DNA from: DASSUW01 sp963844405 | GTDB taxonomy: Bacteria; Actinomycetota; Thermoleophilia; Solirubrobacterales; Solirubrobacteraceae | Direction: 5' to 3' | Assembly: GCA_963844405.1 (NCBI GenBank) | Contig: CAWJNZ010000007.1 | Span: forward strand, 248,001-312,000 | DNA: 64,000 nucleotides | In this document: piece after piece, positions 51,426-59,844 of the stretch | Layout: every line of letters starts with the position of its first letter | Position numbering within the stretch: position 1 is the first letter of the stretch | Notes under the pieces: generated by a model | Databases searched by the model: none | The model's input: only the letters and a program-made list of their open reading frames with translations | What the model was told of the DNA's origin: nothing | Program-made: the position numbers and the translations under genes

Positions 51426-53243
51426 ATGAGCGCGCCCGAAGCCACCGCCGAAGACCCTGAGCTCCAGGCCGTCGCCTGGGACCTCGACCCGCTGCTCGAC
51501 GGCGGAGCGGACGACCCCGACGCCGCCGTCACCGGGATGGTCGCCGACGCCCAGCGGCGCGCCGACGCCTTCGCCGACGCCTACGCCGGCAAGGTCGCCG
51601 AGCTCGACGGGCCCGGCCTGGTGGCCGCCCTGCACGAGCTCGAGGCGATGCAGGAGCTCCTCGGCCGCGCGGGCTCGTACGCGATCCTCAACTTCTCCGG
51701 CGACACGGCCGACCCCAAGCGCGGCGCGCTCCTCCAGAAGCTTCAGGAGGGCGCGACGGCGATCGAGACGCGGCTGCTCTTCTTCGAGCTCGAGTGGGCG
51801 GCGCTCGAGGACGACCGCGCCGAGGAGCTGCTCCAGGCCGAGGGGCTCGACTTCGCCCGCCACCACCTGCGCACCGCCCGCCGCTACCGCCCGCACCTGC
51901 TCTCGGAGCCGGAGGAGAAGATCCTCGCCGAGAAGGCCCTCACGGGCCGCACGGCGTGGACACGCCTGTTCGAGGAGCAGGCGTCGGCGATCACGGTCGA
52001 GCTCGAGGAGGGCGAGGTCTCGCTCGAGGTCGCGCTCGCGAAGCTCTTCAACCCGGACCGCGACGTCCGCCGCGACGCCGCCGAGCGCGTCACGGGTGCG
52101 CTCGAGCCCGGCCTGCGCACGCGCGCGTACGTGCTCAACACGCTGCTCGCCGACAAGATGGTCGAGGACCGGCTGCGCAACTACCCACACTGGCTGGCCA
52201 GCCGCAACCTCGCCAACGAGGCGTCCGACGAGTCGGTCGAGGCGCTCGTCCAGGCCGTCCGCGACCGCTACGAGGTCCCGCGCCGCTGGTACCGCCTGAA
52301 GGCCCAGCTGCTCGGCGTCGACCGCCTGGCCGACTACGACCGCATGGCCGCGGTCACCGAGGAGCAGGAGCGCGTCGAGTGGTCGCGCGCGAAGGAGACC
52401 GTGCTCACCAGCTACAGCGCGTTCTCGGACGAGCTCGGCGCGGTCGTGCAGCGGTTCTTCGACGAGTCGTGGATCGACGCCCCGGTGCGCCCGAACAAGC
52501 GCGGCGGCGCGTTCTGCGCCTACACGGTGCCCTCCTCGCACCCGTACGTGCTGCTCAACTACACCTCCACGCGCCGCGACGTGCTGGTGCTGGCGCACGA
52601 GCTCGGCCACGGCGTGCACGCCGCGCTCGGCGCCCGCCAGGGGGTCTTCCACATGGCCACGCCGCTGACCATGGCCGAGACGGCCAGCGTGTTCGGCGAG
52701 ACGCTCGTCTTCGGCCGCCTGCTCGAGCAGGCCCAGACGCCGGAGTCGCGCCTCGCGCTGCTGGCCGAGAGCATCGAGGGCTCGATCGCCACCGTCTTCC
52801 GCCAGATCGCCATGAACCGCTTCGAGCACCTCGTGCACACCGACCGGCGCGAGCAGGGCGAGCTGGCCATCGAGCGGATCGGCGAGCTGTGGACCAAGTC
52901 GCAGGAGGAGCTCCTGGGCGACGCCGTCGAGGTCACCGACGGCTACCGCTCGTGGTGGTCGTACGTGCCCCACTTCATCAGCACGCCGGGCTACGTGTAC
53001 GCCTACGCCTACGGGCAGCTGCTCGCGCTCGCCGTCTACGGCCGCTACGAGGAGGACGGCGAGAGCTTCGTGCCGGCCTACCTCGACCTGCTCAAGGCCG
53101 GCGGCTCGTGCAGCCCCGAGGAGCTCGGGAAGATCGTCGGCGTCGACCTCGCCGATCCCGGCTTCTGGGACCGCGGGCTCGACATCGTGGAGCGCCAGCT
53201 CGACGCCGCGGAGGCCGCGGCGCGCGAAGCCGGACGGATCTAG
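51426..53243 (+). CDS. M3 family oligoendopeptidase (PepF-like)
   Basis: A 605-residue zinc metallopeptidase, intracellular. The N-terminal helical domain starts LQAVAWDLDPLLDGGADDPD. The catalytic motif HELGHGVHAAL is central, with the third zinc ligand in TMAETASVFGETL. The C-terminal HFISTPGYVYAYAYGQLLAL is typical of PepF. It degrades peptides of about 7-17 residues. The ATG begins MSAPEATAEDPE. It converges with the next minus-strand gene, overlapping by four bases. Confidence 0.92.
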   Translation: MSAPEATAEDPELQAVAWDLDPLLDGGADDPDAAVTGMVADAQRRADAFADAYAGKVAELDGPGLVAALHELEAMQELLGRAGSYAILNFSGDTADPKRGALLQKLQEGATAIETRLLFFELEWAALEDDRAEELLQAEGLDFARHHLRTARRYRPHLLSEPEEKILAEKALTGRTAWTRLFEEQASAITVELEEGEVSLEVALAKLFNPDRDVRRDAAERVTGALEPGLRTRAYVLNTLLADKMVEDRLRNYPHWLASRNLANEASDESVEALVQAVRDRYEVPRRWYRLKAQLLGVDRLADYDRMAAVTEEQERVEWSRAKETVLTSYSAFSDELGAVVQRFFDESWIDAPVRPNKRGGAFCAYTVPSSHPYVLLNYTSTRRDVLVLAHELGHGVHAALGARQGVFHMATPLTMAETASVFGETLVFGRLLEQAQTPESRLALLAESIEGSIATVFRQIAMNRFEHLVHTDRREQGELAIERIGELWTKSQEELLGDAVEVTDGYRSWWSYVPHFISTPGYVYAYAYGQLLALAVYGRYEEDGESFVPAYLDLLKAGGSCSPEELGKIVGVDLADPGFWDRGLDIVERQLDAAEAAAREAGRI

Positions 53244-54148
53244 CTCCCGCCCTGGATCTGGTCCGTGAAGGTCTCGCCGCCGTCCTCGGAGACCTTCAGC
53301 GTGCCGTCGATCAGCGCGACATAGACCTTCCCGTCCTCGCCGACGGCCATCGCCTGGGGCTCGCCGCCGGTCGACCCGCGGTCCTCCCAGCGCTGGCCGC
53401 CGTCGGTGCTGACCTTGACCGGCCCGCCGGGGTCGACGCGGTAGAGCGTCCCGTCGTCGGTCCACGCGAAGCGGACGTTGGGCGTCGGGTCGCGCTGGCG
53501 CCACGTCTCGCCGCCGTCCTCGGAGACGTAGATGCCGCGCTCGGAGCTGGCCACCCACGCCTGCGGGTTGTTCGGGTCGACCTCGATCGCCACCAACGGC
53601 ATCGGCGCCGTGCGGGTGTCCCAGGTCTTGCCCTCGTCGCCCGAGACCATCACCTGCGCCTGCTGGAACAGCGACGCGACGAGCTGGTCGCCCGAGGGCT
53701 CGAGCGCGTGGAAGTCGGCGCGGCCCAGCTCGGACACCGAGGTCCACGTCTTGCCAGCGTCCTCGGAGCGGATGAGCCCGAGCGCCGGCGGCAGCGCCGA
53801 GCCCGCCGCGGGATGGCCGGAGCCGATCAGCTCGTCGGGACCGACGAAGCGCACGACGAGCGATGCCGAGACGTCGCCCTCGCCGTCGGGCGTGCTCAGC
53901 TTGCCGGTGATCTGCTCCGGCTCCTCCGACCCCTCGGGGATGCGGAAGAGGCCGGTGTTGGTGGCCATGAAGAGCGTCGAGTCGGCCGGGTTGATCGTGA
54001 GCGAGCCGACGATCGGCGGATCGCCGTCGGGGTCGATCCACGGCACGGCGAGGCCGGCCGTCGAGTCCTCGGCGGCGGTGTCGGTGTCGTCGCCGCAGCC
54101 GGCGAGCAGGGCCGCGCAGACGAGCGCCATCCCCAGCCAGAGCCTCAC
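53240..54148 (-). CDS. BNR/YCF48-type beta-propeller lipoprotein
   Basis: A 302-residue protein with a lipoprotein signal (WLGMALVCAALLAGCGDD, Cys about 16) and a repeated Asp-box propeller: SEDAGKTWTSV, SGDEGKTWDTR, SEDGGETWRQR, STDGGQRWEDR and SEDGGETFTDQ, spaced 40-50 residues. These match sialidase-type BNR repeats but no catalytic residues of sialidases are visible, so a binding or scaffold role on the cell surface is more likely. GTG overlaps the upstream M20 gene's stop. Confidence 0.82.
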   Translation of the reverse strand: MRLWLGMALVCAALLAGCGDDTDTAAEDSTAGLAVPWIDPDGDPPIVGSLTINPADSTLFMATNTGLFRIPEGSEEPEQITGKLSTPDGEGDVSASLVVRFVGPDELIGSGHPAAGSALPPALGLIRSEDAGKTWTSVSELGRADFHALEPSGDQLVASLFQQAQVMVSGDEGKTWDTRTAPMPLVAIEVDPNNPQAWVASSERGIYVSEDGGETWRQRDPTPNVRFAWTDDGTLYRVDPGGPVKVSTDGGQRWEDRGSTGGEPQAMAVGEDGKVYVALIDGTLKVSEDGGETFTDQIQGGS

Positions 54149-55404
54149 GATTCCCCCTCGCGCACGGCGGTCGATAGTAGCCGGACGATGACGCGCGCCA
54201 GCGTCACCAGCTCGTCGGCGGCCACCCACTCGTCGACCGCGTGGGCGCGCTCGATGCCGCTCGGGCCGGTCATCACGCACGGGATGCCGCGGGCCGCGAA
54301 CAGCCGCATGTCGGCGCCCCACGGGACGCCGACGCGCCGCGGCGGCCGGCCCTGCTCGGCCTCGACGGCGTCGGCCACCGCCTGCACCCACGGATGGTCC
54401 GCCGCGGTCTCGGCGGGAAGGAACGCACCGCCGGTCCAATGGACCTCGGCCGGCGCCTCGCCGTCGTCGAGCGCCGCCGCGATCGTCGCCTCCAGCTGCG
54501 CTCGCGCCGCCGCCGGGTCCGCTCCGACCGGCACCCCGAGGCGGCCCTCGAACTCGACGCGGTCGGGCACCTGGCTCGACCACTCGCCGCCGCTCACGCG
54601 GCCGACGAGCAGCGGGTAGGGCAGCTCGAGCCGGCGCATGAGCGGATGGTCGACGCGGGCGTTGACCTCGCGCTCGAGCGCCTGCAGCGCCTGGTGGACG
54701 CGCACGTAGCGGTCGATCGCCGAGCAGCCCTCGAGCCGGTGCGCGGCATGCGCCGCCCGCCCCGGGACGACGCAGCGGAAGGTCAGCGCGCCGGCCTGCG
54801 CGCAGACGACGTCGAAGCCGGTCGGCTCGGGGATCAGCGCGGCGTCGAAGGCGGCGTCGCGCTCGAGCGCGGCGAACGTGCCGAGCCCGCCGTCCTCCTC
54901 GGAGGCGACGCACTGCAGCACGACGGTCGGCGTCTCGGCTCCGCGCAGCGCCGCGAGCGCGTGCAGGGCGGCGACGACCGCTCCCTTCATGTCGACGGCG
55001 CCGCGGCCGTACAGGCGGCCGTCCTCGCGTGCGCCGGCCCACGCGCCGTGCCGCCACGGGAGCGTCCCCGGCCCGACGACGTCGACGTGCCCGTTCACGC
55101 ACACGCGCCGCGGGCCGCCGGGCAGCGTGATGTCGAGGCCCCACAGCTCGTCGCGCGGCGCCTCCTCGCCGGGATGGCCGGGATGCGCGCGCAGGGCCGC
55201 GAGATCGTGGCGCCGGAGGTCGGCCTGCAGGCCGTAGCCGGCCGCCAGCTCGGCGAGCGCCTCGAGCACCGTCCGCTCCTGGCCCGTGACGCTGGGGATG
55301 CGGAGGATCGCCCCCGCGTCGCGGAGGAGCAGGTCGGGATCGATAGGCAGGAGAACTGTCCCTTCGGGGAGTAGGCGAGGGCGGTCGCGTTCCTTACTCT
55401 GCAC
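54145..55404 (-). CDS. M20 family metallopeptidase (ArgE/DapE-like)
   Basis: A zinc deacylase or desuccinylase of about 400-420 residues: CVNGHVDVVGPGTLPW (first ligands), YGRGAVDMKGAVVAALHALA, CVASEEDGGLGTFAAL with the catalytic Glu, ALIPEPTGFDVV, and the lid region CVVPGRAAHAAHRLEG. The last ligand region is GPSGIERAHAVDEWVAADEL. The start is uncertain: GTG 55404 or a later codon near 55346, just after a GGGACAGTTCTC string. It is coupled to the propeller lipoprotein. Confidence 0.82.
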   Translation of the reverse strand: MQSKERDRPRLLPEGTVLLPIDPDLLLRDAGAILRIPSVTGQERTVLEALAELAAGYGLQADLRRHDLAALRAHPGHPGEEAPRDELWGLDITLPGGPRRVCVNGHVDVVGPGTLPWRHGAWAGAREDGRLYGRGAVDMKGAVVAALHALAALRGAETPTVVLQCVASEEDGGLGTFAALERDAAFDAALIPEPTGFDVVCAQAGALTFRCVVPGRAAHAAHRLEGCSAIDRYVRVHQALQALEREVNARVDHPLMRRLELPYPLLVGRVSGGEWSSQVPDRVEFEGRLGVPVGADPAAARAQLEATIAAALDDGEAPAEVHWTGGAFLPAETAADHPWVQAVADAVEAEQGRPPRRVGVPWGADMRLFAARGIPCVMTGPSGIERAHAVDEWVAADELVTLARVIVRLLSTAVREGES

Positions 55405-55431
55405 CGCAGTCAAGCACTCGGCAACGGGCCG

Positions 55432-55471
55432 AGGTGGGACCCGCCCCGCCCGCCAGGGGCGGGTCCCACCT
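55432..55471. terminator. 16-bp perfect hairpin upstream of the M20 gene
   Basis: Arms 55432-55447 and 55456-55471 pair perfectly around an 8-base loop, giving the longest stem seen in the window. It lies in a 240-base gap between the divergent M20 and XRE-cupin genes, so it is not at an obvious gene end. A regulatory or REP role is possible instead of termination. Confidence 0.5.
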
Positions 55472-55627
55472 GGGTTCGTGGTCGAGACCCCGGTGCCCCG
55501 GCGCACGATGCGCCGGCGACCGGCGAGGGCCAAGGTCGGCGCACGACGCGCCAAAGGTCCCCGCCAGACGCCCCGGAACACTGTTCGCCGGCACCATGGC
55601 GCGCCAGGATGGCGTGCCATCCAAATA

Positions 55628-55638
55628 GTCTTTAAGAC
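55628..55638. promoter_or_regulatory. 11-bp palindrome before the XRE-cupin gene
   Basis: GTCTTTAAGAC is a perfect palindrome around a central T, in an AT-rich patch, and ends seven bases before the XRE-cupin ATG. It is a plausible operator for that gene's own product. Confidence 0.4.
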
Positions 55639-55644
55639 GGTGCT

Positions 55645-56208
55645 ATGGATGGTGAGCAGATGAGCCTCGACGAGGCCGCCTCCTGCCTGGGGGCACGGGT
55701 GCGCGAGTTGCGCCACGAGCGCGGCATGACCCTGAAGGGCCTCGGCCATCGCGCCGGGCTCTCCCATCCGTTCCTCAGCCAGCTCGAGCGTGGGCTCGCG
55801 CGACCGAGCGTCGGCTCGGTCGAGCGCATCGCCACCGCGCTCGACGTCCCCGTGGGCGCGCTCTGGAGCGCACCCCGGCCCGAGCTCGCGGAGGTCGTGC
55901 GCTCTTCCGAGGGCACGACGACGCCGCACGACTTGGGCGCCCCCGGCGGCGTCCGCGAGCTCTGGGCAAACGGCGCCGGGCTGCGCGTGCGCGAGTGGAC
56001 CGGCGGCGCCCGGACGTGGCCCGACGAGCCGGAGACGCTGTCCGGCGAGGTCGTCCTCTACGTGGTCCGGGGAGCGATCGAGGTCGACCTCGACGGCACC
56101 GTCCATGCGCTCGAGGCCGGCGACGCGCTGAAGTTCGACGGCGGCGTCCGTCACCGGGTGCGTCGCAGCGGCCCGGTCAGCACGCGGGCGCTCTACATCT
56201 CCGGCTGA
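55645..56208 (+). CDS. XRE-family regulator with C-terminal cupin domain
   Basis: A 187-residue regulator. The N-terminal helix-turn-helix spans about residues 15-72: LGARVRELRHERGMTLKGLG, GLSHPFLSQLERGLARPSVG, SVERIATALDVPVGAL. The C-terminal cupin (about 115-187) has EVVLYVVRGAIEVDLDGTVH and AGDALKFDGGVRHRVR. Such proteins sense small molecules (amino acids, amines) and control catabolic genes. The 3' end overlaps the convergent methyltransferase by 16 bases. Confidence 0.88.
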   Translation: MDGEQMSLDEAASCLGARVRELRHERGMTLKGLGHRAGLSHPFLSQLERGLARPSVGSVERIATALDVPVGALWSAPRPELAEVVRSSEGTTTPHDLGAPGGVRELWANGAGLRVREWTGGARTWPDEPETLSGEVVLYVVRGAIEVDLDGTVHALEAGDALKFDGGVRHRVRRSGPVSTRALYISG

Positions 56209-56807
56209 CGGCGCAGGCGGTGGAGCGCGCCGTTGGGCAGCTCCGGCACGCGGCGTGAGGTGATCTCCCAGTCGCGGCGGGCCTGCTCGAGGAAGTGCGC
56301 CGCCGGCTTGCGGCCGGGGTCGGCGAGCAGGACGTCGTTGGTGAGGCGCGGCAGCAGCTCGAGCAGGACGTCGCCGTTGCGGGCCTCGTAGAGGACGTCG
56401 GAGGCGAGCACGAGGTCCCAGGGCGCTTGGTGCAGAAGCGGCTCGGGGGCGGTCCACGAGCACACCAGGGTCGTCAGGTGGGCCCCGTTGCGCTCGGCGT
56501 TGCCGGCGGTGGCGGCGACCGCCTCGGGCGACCAGTCGGTGGCCAGCACGCGGCCGCCGGCGAGGGCCGCCGCGATGCTCGGCAGGCCGAGGCCGCAGCC
56601 GAGCTCGAGCGTGCGCCGGCCTCGCAGGGCGCGGCCGGCGATCGCGCGGGCGAGGGCGAGCGAGCTCGGCCACAGCTCGGCCCAGTACGGCAGGAACTCC
56701 TCGCGCTCGAACGCTTGGTCGTCGAGCAGGGCCTCGGCGTCGCGCGGGCGCAGCAGGCGCAGGTCGCGACCGCCGATCGGCACCACCTCCTCGACCAGGT
56801 CTTCCAT
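56193..56807 (-). CDS. class I SAM-dependent methyltransferase (lysine methyltransferase-like)
   Basis: A 204-residue methyltransferase: motif I TLELGCGLGLPSIAAALAGG, motif II VLATDWSPEAVAATAGNAER, and WDLVLASDVLYEARN (motif IV, SDVLY, as in METTL21/NNT1 relatives). The N-terminal EEFLPYWAELWPSSLALARA fits that group. Target could be a protein lysine or small molecule. It is divergent from the LacI gene by 8 bases, and overlaps the XRE gene end. Confidence 0.85.
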   Translation of the reverse strand: MEDLVEEVVPIGGRDLRLLRPRDAEALLDDQAFEREEFLPYWAELWPSSLALARAIAGRALRGRRTLELGCGLGLPSIAAALAGGRVLATDWSPEAVAATAGNAERNGAHLTTLVCSWTAPEPLLHQAPWDLVLASDVLYEARNGDVLLELLPRLTNDVLLADPGRKPAAHFLEQARRDWEITSRRVPELPNGALHRLRRQPEM

Positions 56808-56815
56808 CGACGTGG

Positions 56816-57817
56816 TTGTATCCGGTCATCGCTCGAGCCGATTCACGAGTCACGAGCGTCGACGTCGCGCGCCGGGCCGGCGTGTCGCAGTCGACGGTGT
56901 CGCTGGTGCTGTCCGGCAAGTCGGCGGGCCGCATCTCGGCGCGCACGGAGGCCGCGGTGCGGCGGGCCGCCGAGGAGCTGGGCTACCGGCCCAACGTGGC
57001 CGCGCGGGCCCTGCGGACGGGGACGGCGCGGACGATCGGCCTGGTCGTGACCGACGTGACGCACCCGTTCTTCGGGCCGGTCCTGCGCGGCGCCCAGGTC
57101 GCCGCCTGGCGGGCGGGCTACGCGGTGGCGCTGGTCGACGTGGCCAACGACCCCGACCGCGAGCTCGCCTCCTTCGAGGCACTGCGCGCCGGGCCGGTCG
57201 ACGGCTTCCTCTTCTTCACGGTCGATCCGCCGGAGTCGACCGGCGAGCACGTCGTGGCGCTGGAGGTCTCGCCGCCGGGCATGTCCTACGTGCGGTTCGA
57301 CACCGAGCGGGGCACCGAGCTCGCCCTGCGGCATCTGCTGGAGCTGGGCCACACGCGGATCGGCCACCTGGGGTCGGAGCTCGAGGCCGAGACGTTCCGG
57401 CTGCGGCGCGAGACGGTCGCGCGGGTGCTTGGGGAGGCGGGGGTGGAGCCGGGCCCGTACGCGCGAGCGCCGTTCCGGTTCGACGAGGCGGTCGGCCCCG
57501 CGCTCTCGCTCCTCGACGCCGCGGATCGCCCGACGGCGGTCTACTGCGACGACGACCTGCTGGCCGGCGGCCTCTACCTCGCCGCCCGCGAGCGCGGCAT
57601 CCGCATCCCGGACGACCTCTCCGTCGTCGGGTTCGACGACCTCCCGTTCGCGAAGGTCTTCACGCCACCGCTGACCACGATCCGCATCGACCCCGAGGCG
57701 CTCGGCAGCGAGGCGTTCGCCCTGCTCGCGGCGCTGATGGCGGGGGAGCCGGCCCCACACGGCCGCATCCTCCCCGTCGAGCTCATCCCCCGAGGCTCCA
57801 CGGCACCAGCCAACTAA
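56816..57817 (+). CDS. LacI-family transcriptional regulator
   Basis: A 333-residue regulator: HTH TSVDVARRAGVSQSTVSLVL, hinge helix AARAL, then the periplasmic-binding fold (TIGLVVTDVTHPFFGPVLRG, TRIGHLG, DRPTAVYCDDDLLAGGLYLA, DLSVVGFDDLPFAKVFTPPL). TTG 56816 is the only start in frame before the HTH. It would bind a sugar-type effector, but no sugar operon is adjacent. A tandem repeat lies immediately downstream. Confidence 0.9.
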   Translation: MYPVIARADSRVTSVDVARRAGVSQSTVSLVLSGKSAGRISARTEAAVRRAAEELGYRPNVAARALRTGTARTIGLVVTDVTHPFFGPVLRGAQVAAWRAGYAVALVDVANDPDRELASFEALRAGPVDGFLFFTVDPPESTGEHVVALEVSPPGMSYVRFDTERGTELALRHLLELGHTRIGHLGSELEAETFRLRRETVARVLGEAGVEPGPYARAPFRFDEAVGPALSLLDAADRPTAVYCDDDLLAGGLYLAARERGIRIPDDLSVVGFDDLPFAKVFTPPLTTIRIDPEALGSEAFALLAALMAGEPAPHGRILPVELIPRGSTAPAN

Positions 57818-57830
57818 AGGGACAGTCACT

Positions 57831-57941
57831 TCTGTACTGCCACAGATCCGATCTGTACTACCACAGAAGGGCCTGGCCCCAGCCAAGTAAGGGGGCCAGA
57901 CCCCTCTGTGCTGCTACAGATTCGATCTGTACTACCACAGA
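57831..57941. repeat. four copies of a 16-base TCTGT-N6-ACAGA motif in two 74-bp units
   Basis: The motif occurs at 57831-57846, 57852-57867, 57905-57920 and 57926-57941. Pairs are spaced 21 bases start to start and units 74 bases apart. Each copy has 5-bp inverted arms (TCTGT/ACAGA). Between units lies GGGCCTGGCCCC and GGGGGCCAGACCCC. It sits between the LacI gene end and a strong promoter for the next gene, so it could be an operator array or a REP-like repeat. Confidence 0.7.
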
Positions 57942-57969
57942 GGTGCCTGGGTGTGGGGGTCAGCCGCAC

Positions 57970-57997
57970 TTGACAATCGCGTCATACGTATTACGCT
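57970..57997 (+). promoter_or_regulatory. candidate promoter of the small secreted protein
   Basis: TTGACA (57970-57975), 16 bases, then TACGCT (57992-57997). An inverted repeat TCATACG...CGTATGA (arms about 57982-57988 and 58002-58008) spans the -10 and the start codon, so a repressor could block it. The ATG follows by 7 bases, suggesting a leaderless transcript. Confidence 0.5.
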
Positions 57998-58004
57998 CAT
58001 TCGT

Positions 58005-58370
58005 ATGACCTATCGTCTTCTCCTTATCGCCGCGCTGCTGGCCGTCACCGTCTTCGGTGCGCTGCAGACCGCTGCGGCGGCACCGGAGCGGCAGGTCGCC
58101 GTCGTGGTGGACGCGGCGGCCGGACCGGCCGCGATCGCGGAGGCGGAGGCCGCCGTGGAGGCGGCCGGCGCCGACGCGCAGCTGCGCGTCCCCCGCACCC
58201 CGACCGAGCAGCTCTCGGTGACCCACTACCTCGCCGCCCAGGGCTACTCCCTCGTGGTCGGCGTCGGCCTCGACCGCGACGTCGCCGTCGCGCCGGTGGC
58301 CTCGAAGTTCCGCGACACGCGCATCGTGGCCGCCGAGCCCGGCCAGATCGCCCGCGCGCTCCCGCACTAG
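58005..58370 (+). CDS. small secreted protein with substrate-binding-like segment
   Basis: A 121-residue protein with a signal peptide (MTYRLLLIAALLAVTVFGAL, cleavage near AAAA). The segment VTHYLAAQGYSLVVGVGLDR recalls BMP/PnrA-type substrate-binding proteins (about 300 residues), of which this would be only the N-terminal lobe. It therefore may be a truncated or independent small domain. It is preceded by a clear promoter and the tandem repeat. Confidence 0.55.
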   Translation: MTYRLLLIAALLAVTVFGALQTAAAAPERQVAVVVDAAAGPAAIAEAEAAVEAAGADAQLRVPRTPTEQLSVTHYLAAQGYSLVVGVGLDRDVAVAPVASKFRDTRIVAAEPGQIARALPH

Positions 58371-58421
58371 AGCGGATCCGCGCGGCGCGGCGCCTAGACT
58401 GCGGCCCCCAAGGAGCTCCCC

Positions 58422-58743
58422 ATGTCGGTCGCCGAGCACCCCGGGGCGCCGCCGCCTGCCCCGGAACCGAAGTCGCACGAGGTCAACCCCTGGTTCGTCC
58501 TGGTCCTGGTCTGCCTCGCGCAGTTCATGGTCGTGCTCGACGCGACGATCGTGAACGTCGCCCTGCCCTCGATCCAGGCCGCCTCCAGTTCTCGGCCACC
58601 GAGCTGCAGTGGGTGATCAACTCCTACACGCTGGTGTTCGGCGGATCCTCATGCTGGCCGGCGTCGTGATGCTCGGCGCGCTCGTGCGGCGCAGCGACGT
58701 GGCGAACGTGAACCCGGACCAGGCGATGGGACCCGTGGCGTGA
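58422..58743 (+). pseudogene. MFS transporter remnant (DHA2 type), middle deleted
   Basis: ATG 58422 starts a DHA2-like N-terminus: NPWFVLVLVCLAQFMVVLDA, TIVNVALPSIQ, then after a frame break near 58590 FSATELQWVINSYTLVFGG, and after another near 58640 LMLAGVVMLGALVRRSDVAN, ending GPVA. The last part resembles the final helix and tail of the family, so about 370 residues in between are missing. The intact DHA2 gene at 49179-50636 is a paralogue. I infer a deleted gene. Confidence 0.6.
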
Positions 58744-58762
58744 GACGCTCCGTATCGCTGTT

Positions 58763-59498
58763 GTGCGCTTCGCCCTCCCGCTTCTGATCCTGCTCGCCCT
58801 GGCGCTGCCCGCCGCGCTGCTGGCGGCGCCGGGCGACCACGAGCCCGCGGAGCCGCCGCAGCCGCTGCCGCCGGTGGCCACGAGCACGCCCGCGCACCTG
58901 CCGCCGGTGGTGACACCGACACCGACCGCGACGGCGACGGCGACGGCAACGCCGACGCCCACGCCGTCGGCGCAGCCTCCCTCGAAAGCGGTCGGGCTGC
59001 CCTACCGCGGGCGGCTCGTCAACGGGCGGCAGCTGCCGCTCGAGGGCGAGGGGTACGCGACCTGGGATCCGATCCGCAAGCGCGTCGGCAACCGCGGCTG
59101 GCGGCGCTGGGGCACCGAGCGGCTGCTGGACACGCTGCGCGCAGTGCTGGCGGAGTACGCGCGCCGGCATCCGAACGCCGCGCCGGTGCTGGTCGGCGAC
59201 CTGTCGCGCCCGCACGGCGGGGACTTCGGGCCGCGCTTCGGCGGCATCGGCCACGCCTCGCACCAGAACGGGCTGGACGCCGACGTCTACTACCCGCGGC
59301 TCGACGGCCGGCTGCGGCGGGCGCGACAGGCCGGACCAGGTCGACCGCGCGGCGGCGCAGGAGCTGGTGGACCTGTTCGTGGCCACCGACCCCGTGTACG
59401 TCTTCGTCGGCCCCTCGCTCGCGCTACGCGGCCCGCGCGCGATCGTGCAGCCGCTCGTCAACCACGACGACCACCTGCACGTGAGGATCAGGGGCTAG
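58763..59498 (+). CDS. penicillin-insensitive murein endopeptidase-like protein, one frame break
   Basis: An exported LAS-type metallopeptidase of about 244 residues: signal sequence (VRFALPLLILLALALPAALL), a Pro/Thr-rich linker, then GHASHQNGLDADVYYPRLDG with the zinc ligands His and Asp, and the closing DDHLHVRI ligand. One extra G near 59335 breaks the frame before PDQVDRAAAQELVDLFVATD. The family (MepA type) cuts D-Ala-meso-DAP cross-links in peptidoglycan. The GTG start follows the MFS remnant. Confidence 0.8.
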
Positions 59499-59802
59499 GC
59501 TCCGGCAGCCGCCGGTCGAGCTCCTCGCGGACGTCCTCCTGGATGCCGTCGAACTCGGTTTCGAGCTCGCGCTCGACGCGCGTCACCTCGCGGTCGAGCT
59601 GGTCCTCCATCTCGGTCCCGAAGGCGACGAGCATCGCGTACATGCCGCCGAGCACGACGAGCGCGAAGACGGTCAGCATCGTCGCCACCGGCAGCACCAG
59701 CGAGCGCCGGAACGAGCGCCCGCAGAAGGGGCATTGCCGCCCGCTGTCGTAGGAGATGCGCGCGCAGTGAGGGCAGACGCGCTGGACGGGCGGCGGATCC
59801 AC
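59488..59802 (-). CDS. small membrane protein with N-terminal zinc ribbon
   Basis: A 104-residue protein: zinc ribbon CPHCARISYDSGRQCPFCGR, one membrane helix (LVLPVATMLTVFALVVLGGM), and an acidic coiled-coil tail (QLDREVTRVERELETEFDGI). GTG 59802 is chosen near the ribbon; an upstream start at 59832 would add ten residues. The stop overlaps the convergent murein peptidase end by 11 bases. Function unknown. Confidence 0.7.
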   Translation of the reverse strand: MDPPPVQRVCPHCARISYDSGRQCPFCGRSFRRSLVLPVATMLTVFALVVLGGMYAMLVAFGTEMEDQLDREVTRVERELETEFDGIQEDVREELDRRLPEPSP

Positions 59803-59844
59803 GGCGAGAGCGTACCGTCGCGCCGACGGCACGCCTCGCAGTCG

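Noticed and set aside
56816..57817. LacI gene as regulator of the adjacent methyltransferase by the 8-base divergent gap
   Set aside because: No LacI-type operator dyad fits in so short a gap, and the sequence there gives no support; left as unknown target.
58910..58980. ACCGACG-type microsatellite, considered as a CRISPR-like or regulatory repeat
   Set aside because: It encodes the Thr/Pro/Ala linker of the murein peptidase; units are short and in frame, so it is simply a low-complexity linker.
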